A DNA stretch of 5,478 bases, taken from positions 1 through 5,478 of the forward strand of contig JAEDHK010000020.1 of assembly GCA_016297005.1 (NCBI GenBank). The letters are read 5' to 3'. Of this stretch, positions 1 through 5,478 are shown one piece after another (the stretch's first letter is position 1; each line of letters starts with the position of its first letter). Made by a program: the position numbers and the translations under genes. The notes under the pieces are model-generated. The model was not told where the DNA came from. It did not search any database and worked only from the letters and a program-made list of their open reading frames with translations. The stretch comes from Clostridia bacterium. GTDB taxonomy: Bacteria; Bacillota; Clostridia; Christensenellales; DTU072.

Positions 1-1
1 C

Positions 2-853
2 GGTTCGTACGGACTGACGGCAGGAACGAGCCTTACTTCCAATATAACCATAAACGGAACGGTTAATTTCTGTCTCTACGGCAATTCCGTGGAAGCAGGT
101 CAATATAAATTCATCGTATCCGCAGGCGCGGTGCTTAATCTTTATAGCTGCAGCCGCGGATACGTAAACTTTGCCGCGGGTGGCAATATAACCGTATACG
201 GAACGTTTAATCTGTACGGCGGTTGCTCCATATCTCAGGACATTGCGGTTGAGAACGTAATCGTTCTTTCGGGAACGAGCGCGTCTGTCGCAATGTACGG
301 CGGCAGCGTCAGTATGAATGCGTGGGGCGAAGAAGAACAAGCGTACGGAATCTGCGCGCCCGAAGCGGGACAGAGCGTGAAACTCGCCGCAGACGCAAAC
401 GTTAATTCCGTAAGAACGGCAACCACGATCGACGCGGCGGGTTATACGAATTACATCTCGGTCAAGTTCGACGGAATAACAAACGGTACGGTAGTCGCCA
501 CGGGAATAACCGCAAGCAACGTTTCTTTCTCCGACTATGACAGTATGAACAACTTCCGACTTGCCGACGTATTTAACGAAGAAAGCGGAGTCAACAGCGT
601 AGTCGCGAACAGTATTTATACTGTAAGTATATTCCATGAAAACGCGGCGCTTACTTCGGGGGAGGAAAGACAGACGATTACTCCCGGAAATCCGATGACG
701 GAAGTGAAGCTTTCCGCATACGAAGGGTATTATTTCCCCGACACGTTTACGCAGGACGGAATCACGTTTACCAACAACGGCGACGGAACGGCTACCGTTT
801 CGGGTACGCCTACCAAATCGGTCACGATAAACGCCTCTGCCAAACTGCCTACT
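2..853 (+). repeat. Module copy 0 (residues 1-284), N-terminal part cut off by the window
   Basis: The entry HxH motif lies upstream of the window. The visible part starts just before the paired strands: VNFCLYG at 62-82 (a variant of VNICLNG) and VLNLYSC at 131-151, whose cysteines are 26 residues apart. Two clear beta-helix rungs follow, GTFNLYGGCSI at 200-232 and ASVAMYGGSVSM at 281-316. The closing motif TIDAAGYT lies at 428-448, and the post-helix strands reach NSVVAN before the linker begins at 617. Extra cysteines are encoded at 224 and 353. This copy keeps the full post-helix order, so only its first few dozen residues are missing. Confidence 0.85.
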
Positions 854-3800
854 CATAAGCACGGAACGACCGAATTCGATACGGTTCTGACTTCCGAGAT
901 GATTATGAATTTCGAAATCTCCGCGAGTATGGGAGACAGCAGCTTCAGAAGCGTTCCTACGGGTAATTATTGTCTTTTATCCGATATCGAAGTCTCTTAT
1001 TACATCCTCGTAGTGGAGTCCGGCGCGACGGTAAATATCTGCCTTAACGGATTCACGATGAGCAACGTAAAAATAATAGTGGCGGGCGGAACGCTCGGTA
1101 TTTACGACTGCTCCGAAGCGTCCACCGGTAGTATTACCGGTAAGGAATCGGGCAACGTAATCAGCGTAAACGCCGGTATTCTCAATCTGCATTCCGGTAA
1201 AATCTCCGGCAACGGCGGATCAGGCAATTGGGATTCCGAAAAAGCGTCGTTATACGTCAACGGTACGTTCAATATGTACGGCGGTACGGTAATCGGCAAA
1301 AAATATGACGAGTTTGACGAATATGCCGTGGCGATATACGTAACGAACAATATCAACCTTGAAAACGGCAGGAACTTCGGCGGAACGTTCAATATAAGCG
1401 GCGGAACCGTCACGGGAAGAGTGGTTATTATCCGCGCTTATTATAAGGACGAAATCACCGAAATAACGCACGATCCCAATCCGATTGACGCAAGCGGTTA
1501 TACCGCTTCCGCACCCGTAGACCTGTGGCTGGAAAATCCGATCGCGGACGTAGTCGCGGTAAATAACGGAAACGTATCCGACTGGCATATTTTGAACAAC
1601 GGGTTCCGGCTGGAAAAAGACGGAGACAACCTCGTAGTCAAAGGTTCGCATAAATATAAAGTCACGATAAACCCCAGCGAAGGATACGAAATAGATCCGT
1701 CTCTCGGACTCGGCGACGACGTGCTCGTGCAGTACGTATCCGCAGGGGAGGAAATAACGAGAGTCGTCTTAAAAGTAAAGACCGGCTACTACAAGAACGA
1801 TACAACGATAGTATCTACTTATAACGGAATAACCGTATACAACTACGACTCTCAGTCGGTACTCGTTTACGGTTCCACCACCGAGGATATACAAATCGAT
1901 ATCTCCAACGTCAGACCAGTGCCGGTCGCAGATGCGCACGCGCACGACGGTATGTATTTCGAGACCGACCTCAACGCAAATTTTGCGGCAAATCAGACTA
2001 CTTACGGTAATGATACCGATTCCTTTTTTACCAAAAAAGTAATCGTGTACGGAATCACCGAATGCGATAAGAATACCGGAGCCGAGAAGACGACGGTAGC
2101 CAGACCCTCGGAAGAAGTAACCGGCTTGGCGTTGTATCGGGAATGCACGGTAAGCCCTTATTCGACGAATGAGGGGCTTTTTTACGAAATAAAAAGCGAT
2201 TATCATTATGAGTTAAGCGGCGGAACGTACTATCTCAGCGGCGATCTCGACCTTTCGGAAGGTTACGGAGCGACTTTGATTATTCAGGTCAACGGAAATG
2301 TTAAGATTTGTCTTAACGGACATAATCTCATACTTGCGGGCGACGTTTATTTCCAAATAAACTTCGGCGGTCTTACGATATGCGATTGCGGCGAAGGAAA
2401 AGTGAAGACACAATCGAACAGATTTATCTATTCGGAGTCTTTCGAAGAACTGAACGTTTCCTTGCAGAACTTCGATATCGAAAGTACTGCCTCTTATTCC
2501 TCCTATACGGCAAACAGAGCGTTAATATCGATTCCTTACGGTTACGTAAATATTTCGGACCTCAAATTTACCTTTAACGGCACGAAAGGCGAGGGGGTTA
2601 CAGACAAATTGATATTTGCTGAGTTGAACTCGGCATACAACGAGGATGAAGGCAGAGAGAAAAACTTCATTTCCGTCGGAAAGAACGTAAGTATCGACAG
2701 CGGATTCTATTTCTATACCGGCGTGCCGATCAATATGAACGAGTACAACAACGCCAATCCGATTTACGTTAAACGTAAAAATATAATGGTAGGCTCGGTC
2801 ATTGCGGAAAACGCAACCGACGATATGGTTGAAATTTACGGTTGCGATCCTTACGTGGATCTTGAGAGAGGAACGAACGTCGTTGCGATAATTCCGTGGG
2901 GAATAGAGGTTATGCTCAACAACGTATCTCTCGATGCGGTTGACGGTGGCGGCGCGCTCAGTCAGACGGACCTCCGCGACGCGGCGATGACGACTATTTA
3001 TCTCAAAGCAAACGACGGATATCAACTTCCGATTTCGCTCACTCTGCCTATGGGACTCGTCTATACGGTAAGCGAAGACAAACTTACCGCGACTATCAGC
3101 GGCAAACCGACGGACGATCAGGTGCAGTTTTATAACGGTGCGCCCATCGCCGTTACGGTAAACGGCAAAGAATACGTCGAATCGCATGTTCACGACGGAA
3201 TTACCTTCGACCTCGTGATGGACGGGGATCTTCTCGTATCGCTCAGTGAAGGATATGACGCAATCACCGGGCAGCCCTTCAAGATCCTCTCCGCGGGGAA
3301 TTACTTCCTCAACGGCGGAAACGTATCGCTTACCACCGATATCAGGATTTTCGGACAGGTTAATATCTGTCTCAACGGAAACAATATCGTCTGCGGCAAT
3401 TACCGTTTCGTACTTGCGGAAAACGCTTCCCTCAATATTTACGGTTGCAACGGCGGCGCGTTCGTTAAAGACGGATATTCTGTCTTTGCCGATAACGCGG
3501 GAACTTCTCTCGGAGTTCACGGCGGAAACGCAGGCAAAATAGTTACCGTCAACCCGATTGACGTAAGCGGATATACCGGTACGGTAAACGTAATGTTCAG
3601 AAACCTTACGAGCGGTACGACCGTTCTTACCAACGGAACGAAAGACAACCTCAGCCTTATCAACGCAGGCAGTTTCGATATTAGAGAAGAAGGCGGAAAC
3701 GTAGTCGTATACGTTTACGGCAGCGTTACCATCACCCTTGTCGGTATCGAACTTGCGGACGGCAACACGGGCGCGCTCGAGCAGACCAACCTGCTCGGAG

Positions 3801-5476
3801 CGATGACTCCCGTAAAGGTTAAAGCAATCGACGGCAAATTCCTGCCCGACAGCGTGCCGACCAAAAACGGTATAGTCTATACGAATAACGGAGACGGAAC
3901 GGCTACGATAAGCGGAACGCCTTCGGGCGACGTAAGTTACGCGCTTGCGGCGTTCGATTCCGAGGTCGGACACGTTCACGACGGAGTCACGTTCGGCACC
4001 CCGCTCACGCTCGATTATCTGAATAACTGCTTCGGAGATATAGAGGCGGGCAACTATTACCTGGCGCAAGATATTACCTGGTACGGAAGTTTACGTATTA
4101 ACGGCGCCGTGAATATCTGTCTCAACGGCAATAAGTTCAGATACGCTTGTACCGGGGACAGTATTTACGTGGGTAGCGCAGGTACTTTGGGTATTTACGG
4201 TTGCTGCGGAGGAGAACTGACTAACTCCGATAACGCTTATCAGTATCTTTTCTACGTAGAAGGAGGTAAGTTCAACCTGTTCGGCGGAACCGTATCTTCG
4301 ATACGTGATAAGGTGATTAATCTTACGAGCGGCGCGTCCTTTACGATGACGGGCGGTTCGGTGATAAACAATTATACTTCAACCGAATATATAAGCATTG
4401 AACAACAGGTATCGGTTTACGCTAACTCCGGTTGTGCGGTCAAGATCACTAACGGTACCGTAAAAGGCAAGTTGTACGTATGGGACGCAATCGACCTCGA
4501 TGGTTACGCGGGAGAAGCGATTCCTCTCTATAACGCCAACATTACTACGGGGTGCGTATTGGCGAACAACGCCGTGAATGCTGACGTAATCTCTCTTATT
4601 AACGACGGATACATGCAGGATTACGTGGCAGACAACAAGACGATTATTGCCGCCGGGGCGTATACGGTGATGATAAACCTTGTCAATGCAAAACTCGCTT
4701 CGACCAGCGAGGGCGCGCTTTATCAGAAAGTCAAAGTCGGAGAGTATTTCAAACCCGTTACATTGGATATTTTGGGAAATTATCAGACTGCGTCATTTGA
4801 CGGAACTTACTTCAACTTTAATTTAAGTGAGGACGGCACCGTCGCGACTATTACGCCGACAGAGACTGTCGTGTTGTATCCGAGTCAATATTATATCGAG
4901 GTAGTAGCGATTATCCCGCATAAACACAACGATATTACGTTCACTGCGCTCAATAGTGATGACGTTTACAATTCTTTCATAAACGGAGGAAACTATTATC
5001 TCACGAGTGACGTTTATTGGGATAGTAATTATAACGGCTTTACCGTTAGGAATAACCTTTCGATATGTCTTAACGGATACAGTATCACCATTCGTGGAAT
5101 GTATCCGCAAATAATGGTGGCAGAGGGCGCGACCCTGCGTATTTTCGATTGCAACGAATCGGGCAACGGAAATGGATCGATTCTGTTCCACAGAGAATAC
5201 GTCTCAGACACTTCTTCGTATATCGACACATCGGCGATAAATATCGGATACGGTTTGCTTGATATTTACGGCGGAACTTTCCTGTTCACATACGAGAACT
5301 ACGTTATCGGAGGAATCAACGTAGGCGGGACGTCCAATGACGGCGGCGAAACTTGGCTCTACGGTAATATAGCGGTATACGGCGGCAATCTTAAGAACTT
5401 CCTTAATCCCGACGGTTACTGCATACGCGGCTGTTTTGCAAACAACCATATTAAGATCAGCGGCGGAACGCTCGGA
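2..5476 (+). CDS. Giant modular beta-helix repeat protein, internal fragment, probably secreted or cell-surface
   Basis: An uninterrupted frame of 1,825 codons is open at both ends, while the other forward frames close quickly (for example TAA at 64-66). The product holds six diverged copies of one composite module, each joining a parallel beta-helix block to a beta-sandwich-like linker. Recurrent landmarks are HxHDG (five times), G(N/T)YYL, VNICLNG (six times), IYxC (six times), GTFNxxGGT rungs and (T)ATISGTP. The sequence is rich in Gly, Asn, Thr, Val, Tyr and Asp, with few basic residues and no transmembrane segment. No catalytic motif is recognisable. Similar modules are known to me from large, mostly hypothetical surface proteins of gut Bacillota. 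A structural, adhesive or glycan-binding role is an inference. Start, signal peptide and anchor lie outside the window. That this is a real gene is near certain; its function is unknown. Confidence 0.96.
617..853 (+). other. Linker domain 1, beta-sandwich-like (residues 206-284)
   Basis: This stretch of about 79 residues joins helix block 0 to module 1. It opens with the strand YTVSIF, then has RQT, PMTEVKLSA, the aromatic GYYFP motif and DGITF. It ends with NNGDGTATVSGTP at 776-811, then VTINA just before the HKH of the next module. The order QT / AMTxV / GYYFP / NGITF / ISGTP recurs in the linkers at 2903 and 3725, so it is a discrete domain rather than loose spacer. An immunoglobulin-like or similar all-beta fold is an inference from alternating hydrophobic strands; I cannot name the family. 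Confidence 0.75.
854..1936 (+). repeat. Module copy 1 (residues 285-645), complete
   Basis: This is the most canonical complete copy, 361 residues long. HKHG lies at 854-865, GNYCLLSD at 962-985, VNICLNG at 1031-1051 and TLGIYDC at 1091-1111. The two strand cysteines are 23 residues apart, the shortest spacing of the six copies. Three textbook beta-helix rungs follow: GILNLHSGKISG (1175-1210), GTFNMYGGTVIG (1262-1297) and GTFNISGGTVTG (1382-1417). NPIDASGYT closes the helix at 1478-1504, then FRLEKDGDNLVV leads into the linker at 1655. The GNYYL motif has Cys in place of the second Tyr, encoded at 971. Confidence 0.88.
1655..1936 (+). other. Linker domain 2, diverged (residues 552-645)
   Basis: This linker of about 94 residues begins YKVTINPSEGYE and carries TRVVLKVKTGYY, then YNGITVYN and VLVYGSTTEDIQIDI. 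The GYY, NGITV and xGxTxxDxxI landmarks align with the other linkers, although ISGTP is reduced to VYGSTT and the QT motif has been lost. It ends in a Pro/Val/Ala-rich stretch directly before HAHDG. Identity is by order of motifs and position, so it is less certain than for linkers 1, 3 and 4. Confidence 0.65.
2152..2183 (+). terminator. Terminator-like hairpin with T-run inside the coding frame
   Basis: The arm at 2152-2163 can pair with 2167-2179 around the loop GAC at 2164-2166. Pairs are ATTC with GAAT, a T-G wobble, T-A, CCC with GGG, one bulged G, then G-C and two A-T pairs. Six T follow the stem GC at 2178-2183, two of which form the basal A-T pairs. This has the form of a Rho-independent terminator read on the + strand, but it lies in frame and codes for ordinary residues of the copy-2 insertion. 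It may be chance, or it may cause partial transcript shortening. The structure is visible; its activity is unproven. Confidence 0.3.
2903..3184 (+). other. Linker domain 3, beta-sandwich-like (residues 968-1061)
   Basis: This linker of about 94 residues starts IEVMLNNVSLDAVDGGG, then has SQTDL, AAMTTIYLKANDGYQLP and LVYTV. The ATISGKPTDDQV motif starts at 3089. After ISGKP it carries about 15 residues more than linker 1, including VTVNGKEYV, before reaching HVHDG at 3185. The QT / AMT / GYxxP / ISGxP order matches linkers 1 and 4 closely and supports a shared fold. Confidence 0.75.
3185..3970 (+). repeat. Module copy 3 (residues 1062-1323), shortest
   Basis: At 262 residues this is the shortest complete copy. 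HVHDGITF lies at 3185-3208, AGNYFLNGG at 3293-3319, VNICLNG at 3359-3379 and SLNIYGC at 3428-3448. The strand cysteines are 26 residues apart, with an additional Cys at 3392. Only about 35 residues separate the second cysteine from NPIDVSGYT (3551-3577), against 92-123 in the other complete helices. A single rung-like stretch, SLGVHGGN, remains there. The post-helix strands VLTNGT and GNVVVYV are well kept. The frame is intact, so this looks like an in-frame loss of several helix coils rather than decay. Confidence 0.87.
3725..3970 (+). other. Linker domain 4, beta-sandwich-like (residues 1242-1323)
   Basis: This linker of about 82 residues starts VTITLVGIEL, then has LEQTNLLGAMTPVKVKA, the FLP motif, NGIVY and NNGDGTATISGTP at 3884-3922. 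The last 13 residues differ from linker 1 (776-811) only at one position, Ile for Val, but many codons differ. GDVSYAL follows and leads straight to HVHDG. This is the clearest copy of the linker consensus in the window. Confidence 0.78.
3971..4918 (+). repeat. Module copy 4 (residues 1324-1639), cysteine-rich
   Basis: This complete copy has 316 residues. HVHDGVTF lies at 3971-3994, AGNYYLAQD at 4046-4072, VNICLNG at 4109-4129 and TLGIYGCC at 4184-4207. The strand cysteines (4118, 4202) are 28 residues apart. Beta-helix rungs are GKFNLFGGTVSS (4265-4300), ASFTMTGGSVIN (4334-4369) and CAVKITNGTVKG (4433-4468). A weaker closing motif, AIDLDGYAG, is at 4487-4513. In all it has seven cysteines, with the others at 4028, 4148, 4205, 4433 and 4553, the most of any complete copy for its length. 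Confidence 0.87.
4661..4918 (+). other. Linker domain 5, strongly diverged (residues 1554-1639)
   Basis: This linker of about 86 residues starts YTVMINLVNAKL and has EGALYQKVKVG, KPVTLDILGNY and EDGTVATITPTETVVLY. The DGTVATITPT stretch sits where linkers 1 and 4 have DGTATISGTP, but the SGTP turn is lost and the GYYFP motif is hard to place. It ends YYIEVVAIIP next to HKHND of module 5. The hydrophobic end is too short and too polar to be a membrane helix. Confidence 0.6.
4919..5476 (+). repeat. Module copy 5 (residues 1640-1825), C-terminal part cut off by the window
   Basis: HKHNDITF lies at 4919-4942, GGNYYLTSDV at 4985-5014, LSICLNG at 5057-5077 and TLRIFDC at 5132-5152. The strand cysteines (5066, 5150) are 28 residues apart. 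The helix has begun, with rungs GLLDIYGGTFLF (5252-5287), NIAVYGGNLKN (5366-5398) and HIKISGGTLG (5447-5476). Two more cysteines (5420, 5432) lie four residues apart in YCIRGC. The closing motif and the next linker would lie beyond the window, so the array continues downstream. Confidence 0.85.
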
Positions 5477-5478
5477 AA

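Larger units (their letters stand above)
1937..3184 (+). repeat. Module copy 2 (residues 646-1061), longest and most diverged
   Basis: This is the longest copy at 416 residues. HAHDG lies at 1937-1951, but GGTYYL comes only at 2219-2236, about 95 residues later, where other copies need 23-37. An insertion of roughly 60 residues therefore sits between them. VKICLNGHN begins at 2300 and GLTICDC ends at 2389; the strand cysteines (2309, 2387) are 26 residues apart, with an extra Cys at 2381. The body lacks GGT rungs and uses looser strands such as YVNISDLKFTF near 2540-2575. The closing motif is degenerate (VPINMNEY at 2723-2746), yet ERGTNVVAI still precedes the linker at 2903. Confidence 0.82.

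Noticed and set aside
1124..1141. Perfect inverted repeat ACCGGTA-GTAT-TACCGGT
   Set aside because: No T-run follows and it encodes TGSITG in frame, where repeated ACC GGT codons make the symmetry. A terminator or operator role has no support.
2023..2039. T6-ACC-A6 symmetric tract as a terminator or a slippery frameshift site
   Set aside because: The stem contains almost only A-T pairs. The homopolymers are not phased as a canonical X XXY YYZ slippery heptamer in the reading frame. The frame is consistent on both sides, so there is no sign of a shift or of an assembly indel.
3246..3542. Forward open frame of 98 codons in another phase, and one at 2380-2577
   Set aside because: Both are fully inside the repeat gene, cut across conserved modules, lack a ribosome binding site and show no family features.
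2522..4069. Antisense open frame of 515 codons on the - strand
   Set aside because: It lies in the exact codon register of the + strand gene, so its stops would require TTA, CTA or TCA codons there, which this gene seldom uses. It ends exactly at a TTA codon (2522). Its product is an odd Arg/Val/Tyr/Asn-rich string with no motif, while the + strand shows clear repeated domains.
4259..4267. Perfect Shine-Dalgarno-like GAAGGAGGT
   Set aside because: No ATG, GTG or TTG follows at a suitable distance, and the bases encode the Glu-Gly-Gly before a beta-helix rung. It is a coincidence of the Gly-rich coding sequence.
62..5152. CRISPR array or short tandem DNA repeats
   Set aside because: The recurring units are hundreds of bases apart, differ at synonymous sites and are coding. 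They are protein domain repeats, not DNA repeats with spacers.
4823..5191. Antisense open frame of 122 codons, and similar ones at 977-1192, 1250-1651 and 1769-2206
   Set aside because: These share the same codon register and end at rare TTA codons of the + strand gene (for example 4823, 1769 and 977). They have no recognisable protein features and are shadows of codon bias.

Overview
The window is the interior of one very large protein gene on the + strand. A single reading frame (codons starting at base 2) stays open from 2 to 5476 without a stop. It gives 1,825 residues and runs off both ends. I see no start codon with a ribosome binding site, no promoter, no second gene, no RNA gene and no mobile element. 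The gene's ends, and so any signal peptide or cell-wall anchor, lie outside the window.

The protein is a tandem array of six diverged copies of a composite module: copy 0 (5' part missing) at 2-853, copy 1 at 854-1936, copy 2 at 1937-3184, copy 3 at 3185-3970, copy 4 at 3971-4918 and copy 5 (3' part missing) from 4919. Each full copy has the same order of parts: (1) an HxH(D/N)-type entry motif; (2) a G(N/T)YYL strand motif; (3) a V(N/K)ICLNG strand; (4) an (L)xIYxC strand; (5) a set of G-x-F-N-x-x-G-G-T rungs typical of a right-handed parallel beta-helix; (6) a PID(A/V)SGYT-type closing motif; (7) a strand pair ending in NxVV or NLVV; and (8) an 80-95 residue beta-sandwich-like linker ending in (T)ATISGTP. 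Copies 2 and 4 depart in places, as noted below. I read the protein as a long secreted or surface-attached filament in which beta-helix blocks alternate with small linker domains.

Composition fits an extracellular protein: rich in Gly, Asn, Thr, Val, Tyr and Asp, poor in Lys and Arg, and without a membrane segment. Module style and codon use (frequent ATA, GTA, ACG, GGA and AGA, with near-balanced base composition judged by eye) recall repeat-rich surface proteins of uncultivated gut Clostridia (Bacillota). That assignment rests on memory of the family style, not on a search, and is tentative. The function is unknown; adhesion or glycan binding is the usual guess for such proteins and is not shown here.

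The points most worth a second look are a Cys pair at near-constant spacing in every copy, a recurring HxH motif at every module boundary, a terminator-like hairpin with a T-run inside an insertion unique to copy 2, and an unusually short helix in copy 3.
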